Shown here piece after piece: positions 22,183 to 33,072 of a stretch of DNA of 64,000 nucleotides. The DNA is from Syngnathus acus. Lineage: Eukaryota; Chordata; Actinopteri; Syngnathiformes; Syngnathidae. Position 1 is the stretch's first letter, and the number at the start of each line of letters is the position of its first letter. The position numbers were made by a program, and so were the translations under genes. The stretch is taken from contig NC_051096.1 of assembly GCF_901709675.1 (NCBI RefSeq), positions 1,665,001 to 1,729,000 of the forward strand, read 5' to 3'. The notes below the pieces were generated by a model. The model ran no database searches. It was not told the origin of the DNA and saw nothing but the letters and a program-made list of their open reading frames with translations.

Positions 22183-22593
22183 TGTTAGGGTTGATAGATT
22201 AGTTTGATCCTATGATTATGTTGGAATGTAACCTGTAATCATTAACCAAACTTGTCCTGTCTTAACAAAGTGCTAAGATCCTTTGAACTGATTGACCAGC
22301 TGCAGAGGACGCAATCAAAGTTGTTCTGTTTATACATCGTAAAATACCCCCTGCTATGATTTGATCAGAGGCCAGGGGCTTCAACCCCACCCTGTCCACT
22401 CTCACCCCCACTCTCACCCCCACCCTGTTTCTCTCAATAAAATTTTTCTTGCAAGAGGCCTGAGTCAGACCTCATTCGATCATCGCTGTACGCACAGCGA
22501 CGAATGACTCTCCACTTGCAAGTGCTTAAAAAGGGCATACTGTCTCTCGTGTGGTTCTTGCAAAAATAAGTTAGAGTGAACACCACTCTAACA
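22183..22593 (+). mobile_element. Solo LTR of a retrovirus-like element in the Tc1 element
   Basis: 411 bp beginning TGTTAG and ending CTAACA, with a 5-bp duplication ATGTG (22178-22182 and 22594-22598). It contains CAATAAA near 22435 followed by an R/U5-like segment. The ends and layout are those of an endogenous retrovirus-type LTR. No viral gene is present. Confidence 0.85.
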
Positions 22594-23516
22594 ATGTGGC
22601 TTGGCATTATCTTGCTGAAATAAGCAGCAGCGTCCATCGCTTGGACGGCAGCATATGTTGCTCCAAAATCTGTATGTACCTTTCAGCATTTATGTTGCCT
22701 TCACAGAAATGTAAGTCACCCATGCAATGGGAACTAATGCACCCCTATACCATCACAGATGCTGGCTTTTGAACTTTGCATTGATAACAGTCCGGATGGT
22801 CGGTTTCCTCTTTGGTCCGGAGGACATGACGTCCAGTGTTTCCAAAAACAATTTGAAAAGTGCACTCATCAGGCCACAAATCACTTCTCCATTGTGCACC
22901 ATTTTACATGAGCTCGGGCCCAGAGACCCCGGCGGCGTTTCTGGATGATGTTCCTAAACGGCTTTCGCTTTGCATGGTAGAGTTTTAACCCGCACTTACT
23001 GATGTAGTGACGAACTGTATTTACTGACAGTGGTTTTCTGAAGTTTTCCTGAGCCCATTTGGTGATATCCTTTACACACTCATGTCGGTTTTTAAGGCAA
23101 TGCCGTCTGAGAGATCGAAGGTCACGGTCATTCAGTCTTGGTTTTCGGCCGTGGCGCTTACGTGCAGTGATTTCACCAGATTCTCTGAACCTTTTGATGA
23201 TATTATGGACCGTAGATGTTGAAAACCCTCAATTCCTTGCAATTTTGCTTTGAGAAATGTTGTTCTTAAACTGTTCAACTATTTTTTCACGCAGTTGTGG
23301 ACAAAGTGGTGAACCTCGCCTCATCCTTGCTTGTGAATGACTGAGCATCTTTGGGGAGGCTCCTTTTATACCCAATCATGGTACCCAATTAGCCTGATCA
23401 CATGTGGGATGTTCCAAATAGGTGTTTGATGAGCTTTTCTCAGCTTTCTCAGTATTTTTTGCCACTTTTCCCAACTTTTACTGGACGTGTTGCAGCCATG
23501 AATTGTTGCAAGTTAA

Positions 23517-24549
23517 CAGTGACGTGCGGTGAGGGTTGGTGTTGGTGAGGCACTGACAGAGTCAGATTTACAAACGTACTGTATGACGCTAAGGCACTGA
23601 CTCACAAGTCAGATTTACATGCATACATGGTTGTTATGCCATTCTTGATTAAATGTAATAACATTTTAAACACACCACTGTACATTTAAACACACCACTG
23701 CAGTATTCTTACCTTTACTTGTAAATGAAGTCCATTCTCCTGTCCTTCTGGACGAAGATCTCGATGACAGGGAAAGCAATCAAGTCGACTTTTGGCAGCA
23801 CAACCACAAAGCCAGTCTTTTTTAGAGTACCAATCCTTTTGAAACGAACGTGTTGGTAGTCCGTCCCGGGAGGCCCGTAGTTTGAATTAATCCTCGCAAA
23901 TCTGGCGTTGGTCTTCCCTTACTTATGGTTTCTTGCTTTGACTGAAAGTCAAGTTTTAAAAAAATTCTTATTTTCGAGATTATATCCTCCATTGTCAGGG
24001 AAAACAAAGCCAAATAGCAACGCGTTAGCACCGAATGTTGTTGGTTGTTTTTCTTTTCTTTTTCTTCTTCTTAATTTACTCTCGCATTTACTCGTGTCGT
24101 GAACTATTAGCCGGAGGCTCACTATCGCCCCATCTTCGCGGCAAAGGTACTGGCTGCCTCAAGGCTCGTATTTTCACCCGCTGACTGCAAGCAAGCACGC
24201 GCCGTTTGCACGCGCTCAGTACAGTGTGTGAGTGGTGCACACTCTCACACGCACGCCCTGAGCGGCACAACCTGTCACTGCCGCAGCCTCCATGATTCTC
24301 GTCTCCCGTTTTTATTTGAACAAGAAATACAGCTATTTTGACTATGAAAATGATCCAAATGTATAGGAAACACACCAAAATTGCATTAAAAGCATAGACC
24401 ACAGGACAGATATTATATTATGTTTTATTATATTATTCATTTTTTAACAACTTATGGTGACAGCTGAGGAAACCATGTTGAGCCCTATATTGCCCCTGGT
24501 GGCAAGGTGAGGCACTGCCTCACCTGCCTCCTATGAGTGCACGTCCCTG
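23517..24549. mobile_element. hAT element next to the Tc1 right end
   Basis: Ends CAGTGACGTGC and GCACGTCCCTG with a perfect 8-bp duplication CAAGTTAA (23509-23516 and 24550-24557). A minus-strand frame near 23995-23822 holds MEDIISKI and SKGRPTPDL, the start of a ZMYM1/TTF-type hAT transposase, without the catalytic part. Non-autonomous. Confidence 0.88.
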
Positions 24550-24557
24550 CAAGTTAA

Positions 24558-25115
24558 AAAGTCGAGAGCAGGTGAGCATCGGAAATGTGTATGTTTAAAG
24601 AAGCAAAATGTCGCCATCTGTCAGTGGCTCAAGTCCACTGCATTAAGGATCCGTCGTCATCTGACACTCAAGGACTGTTTATTGGCAACCACAGAGGGTG
24701 TCAAAAAGAACGTTCTTTTATACTATATTGTGTGCTTACGATATTTATAGTATTGTTTGCCTGCAATTAAATCTTTATGATGTGACCATTTGTTATTTCT
24801 GCTTGCGTATGCTAAATGTATGTTTTGAGTTAGTTTGCTTCCGTTGTATTATGATGTGTGAAGGTTTGTCCAATCCTAGCATTACCACTAGTGGTCTGTA
24901 CTCTGTACAATCAAAAGCTTTCAAAAGCAAAAAAAAAAAAAAAAAGAGGTACCACAGTGAGCACGAAAAAAAACCCAGATGTATTTTATGTAGCCTATTT
25001 GCAATTTGGGTCAGTTCGGTTCAGTGCTTCAAAAGTGCAGTGCACATCTTTGCATGAAACTGTCAGGGGTCATGATGCCATCAATTTGTTTGACATCTAA
25101 TGCTTGATTTGTGCA
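24558..25115. other. AT-rich spacer, nothing recognised
   Basis: Low-complexity, AT-rich sequence with a poly-A run near 24930. No gene or structured repeat seen. Confidence 0.4.
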
Positions 25116-25380
25116 GTACATTAAGCGCAGGCTATAGTGCCATCTCGTGTGGGGTTTGCATGTCTGCATGCGTAGGTTTCCTCCCACGTTTCAAAATCAT
25201 TCATGATAGGCCGATTGACCGCTCCTACTTGTTTTCTTTTTTTTTTTGGAAGGGGGGTGATGGGAATGATGTGGGTCCTGCCACTGCCTGGCACCCAGTT
25301 CAGGATGTGCCCCCAGCTGGAATAGGCTAGCCGCGACCCTCGTGAGGATAAGCACTTCAGGACAATGGATGGATTTCGTG
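25116..25380. repeat. Degenerate tRNA-SINE remnant
   Basis: Aligns by eye to the body and tail of the intact SINE at 32299-32672: GTTTGCATG, TTTCCTCCCACGTTTC, GGCCGATTGA, CAGTTCAGG, ATAGGCT and a GGATGGAT tail. The promoter head is missing and a poly-T insertion is present. Confidence 0.65.
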
Positions 25381-25609
25381 ACGTGGAAAGCAATAGAGTA
25401 CATCTCTTTTTCCAAATTGTTACAAAGAGCCATGCAAAAATGCACGAAAATGGCGTCATGAGGAGGTCTGACTAATACTCGTACATCAGGAGTAATAAAG
25501 TATGATCTAATTGACCAGATTATAAAATTGCCCTGTCCAAATCAGTAAACTATTCAAGGAGTTAACAGGTGACACCAATTGTCTTTATTATTTTATTGTT
25601 GTTTTTGGG

Positions 25610-26330
25610 GTAAATTAAACATGGTCAAACAACAGATGGAATAATAATGCATGGTCAATTTAACAATAAGTAAATGAAATATAAGAAATCAATTATGAAA
25701 ATGCATGGTAAATCTAAGAGAATAACAACATGGTAAATTGAACAAAATAATAATATTGCATGGTAAATCATAATATCGCATGGTAAATCATAATATCACA
25801 TGTTAAGTCAAGAAGAGGAATGCATGGTAACTTAAACAGAATAATAACACATGGTAAATCTAACAAGACGACTAATGCATGGTTCATTAATCATAATGCA
25901 TGGTAAATTGAACAAAATAATAATAATGCATGGTAAATCATAATATCACATGTTAAGTCAAAAAGAAGAAGAAGAATGCATGGTAACAAACAGAATAATA
26001 ACACATGGTAAATCTAACAAAAAGACTAATGCATGGTTAATCAATCATAATAATGCATGGTAAATTGAACAAAATAATAATAATGCATGGTAAATCACAA
26101 TATCACATGTTAAGTCAAGAAGAAGAAGAATGCATGGTAACAAACAGAATAATAACACATGGTAACTCTAACAAGACAACTAATGCATGGTTAATCAATC
26201 ATAATAATGCATGGTAAATCAATCATGCATGGTTAATCAATCATAATAATGCATGGTAAATCAATCAGTCAATCAAAAGGCATGGTAAACCAAGCAGAAT
26301 GATCATGCAAGGTCAATTGCATTCATATGA
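25610..26330. repeat. AT-rich higher-order satellite built on GCATGGTAAAT
   Basis: The motif GCATGGTAA(A/C)T recurs every 20-40 bp. From 25801 the array has a higher-order period: TGTTAAGTCAA begins at 25801, 25951 and 26108 (periods 150 and 157), each unit holding about five subunits in the same order. It ends at the stop codon of the lectin gene, so part may be its 3' UTR. Confidence 0.85.
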
Positions 26331-26931
26331 TTACTCGCAAATTACATTGGCACTTTCCAAATCCAGCGGATAACGCGCTGTGGGCATCTTGCACACGTAG
26401 CCGTTTAATTCTATGCAGGACATATTCTTCCATTTGCCAGACTGAAAGTCAAAATGAGATTGATTTTAAATCTAAACTTGTCTTCGGCGAGCGGGTCAAT
26501 CTTTTCTGCACCTACCTGGCTCAAGGTGGCCACGCAATTCTCCATCAGGCCGGTAGGTTTTCCCGGAGCCCAGTTGGCGAAGGTCACCTTCTGGCGGTCC
26601 GACCACACGAATCTGCCGCGATTGACCAGGTCGTTCAGTCCGGTCCACGTGTCTACAGGGGCTGCAGAGGAAAAAACGGCAACAGAGTTCTCAATGGCTT
26701 TCCAGATATGGCAGATATCGAGCCAATGTGAGCGACGCTTGGCGTGCGCGCACCAGACTTCAAGAGGTCCTGCAGCCAATCCCGCTCAGCCTCGGAGCGA
26801 ATGGACACCAGATTGGCATCGAGACCCCAGCAGGAGTGTCGAGCGCCGTACCACGTCTTTGTATCATCAAAACGTTTGTAGCAGAAGTCCGCAAACTCCT
26901 CCCAGTCAGGTCCCAAGCATCTCGGCTCTGC
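26331..26931 (-). CDS. Lectin gene, last exons: terminal C-type lectin-like domain
   Basis: Three exons complete the lectin gene. 26931-26759 after CGCGCAG reads EPRCLGPDWEEFADFCYKRF and then WYGARHSCWGLDANLVSIRS. About 26660-26515 holds WTGLNDL and FVWSDRQKVTFANWAPGKP. About 26432-26331 holds SGKWKNMSCIELNGYVCK and ends VICE-stop (TAA at 26333-26331). The domain has the usual CTLD cysteines and the WxGL core. It lacks an EPN or QPD sugar-specificity motif and has WKNMSC where WND is typical. No transmembrane segment follows, so the product should be secreted unless another 3' exon exists. Confidence 0.8.
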
Positions 26932-27109
26932 GCGCAAGATGGCGTCACGTGAAGAAATGCTTTCTATTCTGGACATTCTACTCACCCGTGTCAGCAAAAG
27001 TGTAAGACGGAGACGGAGCCAATTTGTCAACATATCTGCTGAGTATAAAGTGAGAATGAGCCGGGCATCTTTAAGTGGACTCGCCAGTGAAAGCGGAGCA
27101 CGCACACTT

Positions 27110-27490
27110 TCGAGATGATTCCGTTACACGTGGAGCTGTTGTAGGCTTTCTGTGGCAGTTTCTTCAGCAAAGTCACATCTCCTACGATCTGGTTCTCAAT
27201 GACGCCCGAGTGAATAGCGGCCGCGCAGATGTTTGAGTCCTGCACTCAGAGAACGTCTCAGACATAGAACAAGAACTCCGCTTGCAAGTCGTGCGGTAAT
27301 TAACATACCTGTTTGTAGAGCCGTGTTCCGTAGACCTTGTAGCCGGCTTGGGCGCAGCCCAGTGGGCACCGCACCCTGCGGAAGCAGTTTGTTTAGTAAG
27401 GAGGAGGCTTTTTGGCAAGAAACGTCATACCAAGTCTGACTCACGTCATTGAACCGTCGAGGCTGAGGTCGGTGGCTGTGCTGCTGCATA
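27110..27490 (-). CDS. Lectin gene: LCCL domain exons
   Basis: Exon about 27374-27309 follows TTCCGCAG and reads VRCPLGCAQAGYKVYGTRLY. Exon about 27241-27110 follows GAGTGCAG and reads DSNICAAAIHSGVIENQIVG, then NSSTCNGIISK, before a GT donor. DSxICAAAIHAGVI and the four spaced cysteines are hallmarks of LCCL (Limulus factor C, cochlin, Lgl1). A small upstream exon near 27490-27450 probably links it to the discoidin domain. The LCCL sits between F5/8C and the last CTLD; it probably folds independently as a binding module. Joined in phase (CAG|GAC). Confidence 0.85.
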
Positions 27491-27539
27491 AGATGTCTGT
27501 GGGTCAGAAGGGAAAATCAAAGCCCGTTTCTTGCTAGTT

Positions 27540-28140
27540 CCTCACTGCACTCCAAACGTCGTACTCACCGCGAGCGGTGCCGTCAGACCTGCACCCCAAG
27601 ACGTCAAAGCGTAGGCCCGAAAACATTGGCAGGAGGCGGACGTACTGGGCGAACACGGGCCTGGTTAGAATATACATCCCCACAGAAGGCTGGAAACAAA
27701 GCACGCGCGTTTGCAATGAATGACAACAGCCTGGACGACAAAGTCGAGAGTTAGCGACCGCTCACCTGCTTTGGGTGGCGATACCAAGTCACTCCGTCAA
27801 TACTGAACTGCATCGCAAATACGCTGGAACTTTGCCCTTGGTATGTACACTTCTGGGTCTCAATGCCTGTCACCTTGAAGTTCTGACCAAGGTTCACCTG
27901 GATCCAGCTGCCGACTGAGGGCGGAAGGCATTCCATTGCTCAGGATACCAAACTACGACGAACGAGGTCGACGAGCTGTTTTTTTTTTTTTTTTTTACGT
28001 ACACATTTTGGAGGGTCTCCAGCAACCGCTGCCCCCCAGGCGCGCTTTGTGAGGTTCGGCATTGATCGCAGAGGAAGAGGCTGAAAAAGAGGAGTCTGGG
28101 ATTCTCCCGTCAGCGATGCCCAGACGATCAAGACACACTG
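27540..28140 (-). CDS. Lectin gene: F5/8 type C (discoidin) domain exons
   Basis: Three exons. About 28140-28013, after TCTTTCTTCAG, reads LGIADGRIPDSSFSASSS. About 27930-27770 reads CLPPSVGSWIQVNLGQNF, KVTGIETQ and MQFSIDGVTWYRHP. About 27690-27560 reads FAQYVRLLP and LRFDVLGC. These are the conserved strands of the F5/8C fold (LGM..G.IPDS.I.ASSS; WIQVDLG; ...EL.GC), with opening and closing cysteines. Such domains bind membranes, glycans or collagen. The acceptor of the middle exon is uncertain (a CTGAG or CGTCGTAG site), so its first few residues are not fixed. Confidence 0.82.
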
Positions 28141-28288
28141 AAGAAAGACAAAAAAATAAGACAATGTGGAAGGAACGCTCGCTCATTCATTCTCACGTCT
28201 GGTCACCCGTTCCGAGCCGACGCTCTATCTGGGGATCCGTTGGATTCTTTCCTTGCACATCATCGGCAAGTGTCAGGATGTGAAGCCC

Positions 28289-28926
28289 ACCTTTCTTCTC
28301 ACAGCTGTAGACGACGCGGAGGTATTTGGAGACACCAGGGCAGGAGTCCGTATCCGTAAGGTAAATGGGGTAAATGGGGCAAATCTGATAGTTGTCACAC
28401 AATCCTCTGAAGTGACGGAGAGCCCCTTCCACCCTGCAGTCATCTGCAAGTGACAACACACCACCATTTCACGCGCATTTTATTCGCACACTTACATACT
28501 GACTTCAACTTGTCACAGGACGTAGGGAATTTTAATGGTTAATGACTATTAGAAAAAGAGGAATCCAAAAAGCGCCCGGCTTAGCTCTTTTTCATCGTTT
28601 TCTATTTTTATTCAAGAAAAGGTCAAATAAACGTTTTCTATTGCCATCGCTCACACGTCCATGCCTTTTGATATTGAGTTATATGTTACAAACGAGTTAC
28701 CGCCAACGCTGACGGCGTGTGAAAACCTCGTGACAGAAACGGCTCCAGGACAGCGAGCCAAAAACAACGATGCCACTGGAGGATTCTTACCGCGTGATCC
28801 GCCGCCACTCGGACAGACGTCGCCACGCTCCCGTCCATGGAAAGCCGACCGTATGCGGATGACTCTTTCATCGGGACATTCGAGGGATTTCCAATCGTCT
28901 TGGCAGAGAAGCTCCTCCTTGTAGCC
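28289..28926 (-). CDS. Lectin gene: SUEL / galactose-binding lectin domain exons
   Basis: Two exons encode one SUEL (Gal_Lectin, rhamnose-binding lectin-type) domain. About 28922-28797, after TCTCACAG, reads LECPDERVIRIRSAFHGRE and GDVCPSGG. About 28449-28291, after CACTTGCAG, reads CRVEGALRHFRGLCDNYQIC and DSCPGVSKYLRVVYSCEKK. The pattern C.....IRI.SA..GR...C and C..(CPG..KYL.V.Y.C) is that of the family, where it binds galactose or rhamnose. Phases agree on both sides (G|GC entering, G|AT within). It follows unit B of the CTLD array directly. The usual FGDPCPG stretch is altered to TDSCPG. Confidence 0.85.
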
Positions 28927-28969
28927 TGTGAGAGCACAACCGTTGACTTCTCTCCTTTTTTTACAGAGA

Positions 28970-31567
28970 CGTTGAAGGCGACTTACCGTCATGCGGCGGC
29001 AGCTGATGTGTCTTTCCTAGAAGCGGGAACCAGAACGTGGATGTCGACACGTGATGACGGTCCACCGCGGGGCGTCACATCTCACTTACCTCTTTTCTTG
29101 CAGACGTAGCCTCTCTTCTTGTCGCACTTGTCGCGCTTCCAGTCGCCGCTGCCAGTGAGCAAGAAAAGACATTCCCCCCCTTCAGTGACACCTGGAGGGA
29201 GGGAGGGAGGGAGGGAAACAAGATCTGAGCGCTCATCCGTTCCTCCAAAGTGCAGCTGACAACCGCCTCAGCCCGACCTGCACTCGGGTGGAGGTAAGAG
29301 AAGGAGGATCCGTCAGTCCACTTGTCGCCGTCACGCTTGATGGAGGCGTCGGCGCCCAACCACAGGGAGGCGTTATCATTCATCGCCAGAAGCTTGGCGA
29401 TACCTTTGGATCCCAAGGAGAACATGCAAGATTCCAAAACAACTCACACTTGACTCTGCACTACAACTTGATGGGTGCGGCACAGCCGTGACAAAGCGCT
29501 AACAATACTGCAACAGAGAGTGAAACAACAACAACAACAAAAAACAACAACCGAGCAACGCTGGCCATATCTCGCTCGGGTTTATCAGGTTTTGAGTTGG
29601 AAAGGAAGGCGTAGCAGGAAAAAAAGGTTTTTCTCAAAGACTTAGCAAATTCATGGCCAGCCTACCGCGTATGAAGACCGCGTACGAAGACATGACGCCT
29701 TTTTCGATTTACTTTAGCTTCTATTTCTCGTTTGCTTCATGTCGGAGAATAAGAATTGATCCACTTGTTTATGGCCAATATATTTTAATTCATGGCCCCC
29801 TACCGCGTACGAAGCCCTGCTCGTCCAAGTCGGCGATGCTGAGCAGGTTCCCTTGGCGGCCTTTGCAGTCGGCTTGCGCCTCCTGCCAAGTCTTGGCGGG
29901 CTGAAAGTTGAACAGGTAGCAGAAGTCGTCCGAGGGGTTGTCCAGCCACCAGCCGCATTTGTCAGTCCAGCCTGCGAGACAGACGGCGCAGGAGGGCAAA
30001 ACAGCATAAGACAGCGTAGAAGACGGCGGCGGTTCGAGACACCTACCATGTTGGCTGGCTAATGGTGGCAGCTGTCGAGGCAGTCCACGCTTGGCTGCAG
30101 GGGGTAAAGGAGCGCGAATGAGTAAATGCATGAAGGAGTGCTCAGAAGGGACATTTTTGCACCTGTTTTGCAGACAAATGGCCGCTTCGTTGTGCAGGGG
30201 CTGCCGCCGATCTTCCCAACAGAATTTGGGAACGCGCAGTCCCCCGTGGCGTCATCTTGCCGCACGTCGTAGTCCTGAGGACGACATGAGGGTGTCGGAC
30301 TCTCGGCTTCCCAACGCCCTTCCTCCGCGCAATTGTTCTGCTCAAATTTCAACTCTCCCAACCTAGCTCGTGCAGAAGGACTTTTCCAAAGTCCGTCAGC
30401 AATTTACTTACAAAAGCTGTTCCGTCACTATACTCATAGTTGTTGCTTTTCTTCTTCAGTCCCAGCCAAGAAAACCAAACGCTTTGCGAGTGATCTTGAG
30501 GAAAGAAAGGACAACAAGAGCTTCAGGGCAAGAAGAGCTTCGGCCAAATGACGGCAGCTTTGTGGGACCGACGACTGCGGCGGTTCGTCTTAGCGCTCAC
30601 CAAACACGAATTGAGCCTCTTGCAGTGAGTGGACGCTAGCCAGGTGGCCTCTCTGGGCAACACAGAACTTCTCGGCATCCTCCCAATCTTTGTACAGCTT
30701 CGAGTAAAAGTAGCAATGATCGCCATACAGTAGGTTGCCCGTGTCGCAGGTGGAAGCTGAGGCCACAATGGAGAACATTGAGGAGGAAACCACGACCACT
30801 TGGTTAAAGTGCAAATAAGCGTGCTGCAACTCACTCTCCACTACAGCAAGACCACTTTTGGGGGAACACGTCCGTCCCTTCGGGCAGCCTGCAAAAAAAT
30901 AAAAGACCGTTTGCGCCTTTCAACGGCAACGTGACCGCAGACGTGGAGGCTTACTCAGCGGCCGTTTGCACATGTAGGCCAACGAGGAATCACAGGAGCC
31001 AGACCTCCACTTGCCGGGCTGACCCCTTCCCCCTTGGTTGACGTAGGCGCAGGACGCGACGTCGGCGCTGTCGGTAGATAACAAAAAAAAAAAAAGGAAT
31101 TTTCCTTCAGTGGTCCTTCTCAAAATTGGTTCCAGAACCTTTACGCGTCTCCGCCTGACAACAGCATGCAAAGTTGTTACGGCTTACCTTTCGAGTCGAT
31201 TTGAGATCCAGTTGGTGTGTCTCGTTGTCTCGCCATCGGACCAGGTCAGATTCTGGCTCCCGCCTTCAAAGCGACACCAGACGTCGTCGCATTTCTGGGG
31301 GGGGGAAAGAAAACGGTTCCAGTTGTTGCTGCAAAGTCCACAACGGCTTGCGCTTCCGTCTCACCAGGTTGGAGAGTCCCAGCCAGAAGCGGGTGTCCTT
31401 GCCCATGGTGTCCTTCACAAAGTCCTCCTCGGCCGAGGTGGTGATGGAGAGCAGGTCGCCACCCTCCCAGACGCAGTGGTGCCAGGCCCCCAGCCAACCG
31501 TTGGGCTCCTCCACCTTCTTGTAGCAGTTGGTGCCGTGCTCGAGCCACCCGGGAGCACACTTGCTGG
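28970..31567 (-). CDS. Lectin gene: three-CTLD cassette, unit B
   Basis: Twelve small exons give three C-type lectin-like domains (a, b, c), each in three exons, with short linker exons. CTLD a: 31567-31365 ([25 protein letters not shown]), about 31295-31188 ([14 protein letters not shown]), about 31072-30951 ([17 protein letters not shown]). CTLD b: about 30758-30597 ([18 protein letters not shown]), 30500-30417 ([16 protein letters not shown]), 30275-30165 ([20 protein letters not shown]). CTLD c: about 29972-29808 ([18 protein letters not shown]), 29403-29279 ([12 protein letters not shown]), 29190-29100 ([16 protein letters not shown]). All frames are open and splice sites follow the rule. 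None of the domains shows EPN or QPD. Resembles mannose-receptor-family CTLDs; nearest relative unknown. Confidence 0.85.
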
Positions 31568-31733
31568 CTGAGGGCACAATTTGGGGAACAGATCAGAGCA
31601 CACTCTTTGTTTTGGCTCTTCAGTCCACCATTTTGATCAAAGGGCAATTTGCAGGTCACGGGTGGCCAAAACTTGTCTCGCACATGTTCTCAGGCAAATT
31701 GGAAGATCCGGGACTTGACTTGTTAGGTTAGCC

Positions 31734-32942
31734 CAGTGCGGCGCGATACCAAGGGGGGCGCGTGTGACACCAGGGAACATGCTTTTCTTTTGGCTGTACT
31801 AGATGAAAGAGTAATTAGACATCCACTGCAGTAGGTGGCGGTATCACTGGAAGAGTGTGCGCAAGGAGTCTCCGCTCTACAGTGGAGAGCGCACGGAACG
31901 TTCGCGCACACAGCACAGAGCAGGGGGAAAAAAAGTGCAGTGGGACACCATGGAAAAATATTGAGCAGGGTCGCCAACAATCACCCCACTTTGTGAATGC
32001 TACTTTAGTCAATCAGCAACCACTGTAAGCATCGTATAAAGCAGCGTACCATATTGCTCAGTGCAAAACAAAAACACCATTGCAGAAGAGCTGATACTAC
32101 CTGCAGCCGTGGAATGCTGGCTCATTTTGATTAAAAGAACAGCACAAATTGTTTTATTCATTTTTGTTTTGTAGGTTACATTCTTTTATATATTGTGCTC
32201 CTGAGTTAATGTTGCTTTTTACTTTGAATTGAATCTTATTTATTGCTGTTATTATGTATGTTTATTATTAATTTATTGCATTTTTCTGTATTTATTTGTA
32301 TTGCGGCTCGGTGGCGCACTGGGTAGCACGTCCGCCTCACAGTTAGGAGGGTGCGGGTTCGATTTCACCTCCGGCCCTCCCTGTGTGGAGTTTGCATGTT
32401 CTCCCCGGGCCTGCGTGGGTTTTCTCCGGGCACTCCGGTTTCCTCCCACATCCCAAAAACATGCTTGGTAGGCCGATTGAGCACTCCAAATCGTCCCTAG
32501 GTGTGAGTGCGAGTGCGTATGGTTGTTTGTTTCTGTGTGCCCTGCGATTGGCTGGCAACCGGTTCAGGGTGTCCCCCGCCTACTGCCCGATGACGGCTGG
32601 GATAGGCTCCAGCATGCCCGCGACCCCTGTGGGGACTAAGCGGTAAAGAAAATGGATGGATGGATGGATGTATTTTCTTCATCATAAAATGGCAGTTGGT
32701 CAAGAATGTTTATAGTTTGAATACTTATAATTGATTTTTTAATTTCAGGCAGTGATGCACTTTGATCTGTTACAGACTATAAACAATGTTAATAATAAAG
32801 TTATTCTTTATTGTAAGTTGATCTTTTTTTTATTTATTTTTTGTTTTTCTTTAATGTTAATAACATGGAGGGGGGGGGTGCGCAAAATATTTTCATCTCC
32901 CTAGGGGGGGGGAAAATCACAGAAAATAATTGAGAAGCACTG
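31734..32942. mobile_element. hAT non-autonomous element in a lectin-gene intron
   Basis: Ends CAGTGCGGCGCG and GAGAAGCACTG with an 8-bp duplication GGTTAGCC (31726-31733 and 32943-32950). Same family as the element at 51505-52020: both share the stretch with CATGCTTTTCTTTTGGCTGT and GTGGGACACCATGGAAAAAT. A SINE has inserted inside it. The equivalent intron of unit A (about 35752-35790) has the same flanks without the element. Confidence 0.9.
32299..32672 (+). mobile_element. tRNA-derived SINE (intact body)
   Basis: Head GCGGCTCGGTGGCGCACTGG with a tRNA-like B box (GGGTTCGATTTC), a conserved core (TTTGCATGTTCTCC; TTTCCTCCCACATCCC) and a 3' tail CTAAGCGGTAAAGAAAATGG followed by GGAT repeats. 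Typical fish SINE, nested within the hAT element. It is a retroposon, not a functional tRNA gene. Confidence 0.88.
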
Positions 32943-33072
32943 GGTTAGCCCAATGGCATCAGAGACGTTTACAATTTGAAATGACCCCTAAAAGAATCAC
33001 CTTTATAAAGCGGACTTAATGAAATAAGAAAAATTGCACAGAATTTGTGACAAATTTTGTCAGGCTACTTAC

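Larger units (their letters stand above)
21540..23505 (-). mobile_element. Tc1-like DNA transposon, degenerate and interrupted
   Basis: Inverted ends share TTCATGGCTGCAACACGT (left) and its complement (right). The minus strand encodes the transposase C-terminus at 22156-21902 (WPACSPDLSPIENVWRIMK, with the family DDE aspartate and glutamate region). The N-terminal half is present but broken by frameshifts toward 23330. Removing the two solo LTRs and their duplications leaves about 1.24 kb, the normal Tc1 size. Not expected to be active. Confidence 0.85.

Noticed and set aside
25610-26330. Regular repeats that could suggest a CRISPR array
   Set aside because: The genome is a vertebrate, the spacing is irregular and the spacers are themselves repeated. 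It is an AT-rich higher-order satellite.
30590-30841. Possible alternative start with signal-peptide-like [18 protein letters not shown]
   Set aside because: The hydrophobic part falls in an intron between a linker exon and the CTLD b exon. The same place in unit A is not signal-like.
31110-31571. Plus-strand frame of about 150 codons over unit B
   Set aside because: Antisense shadow of CTLD exons. The same shadow appears over units A and C, as expected from their homology.
32299-32672. tRNA-like head with a B box
   Set aside because: It is followed by the conserved fish SINE core and GGAT tail, so it is a retroposon and not a tRNA gene.
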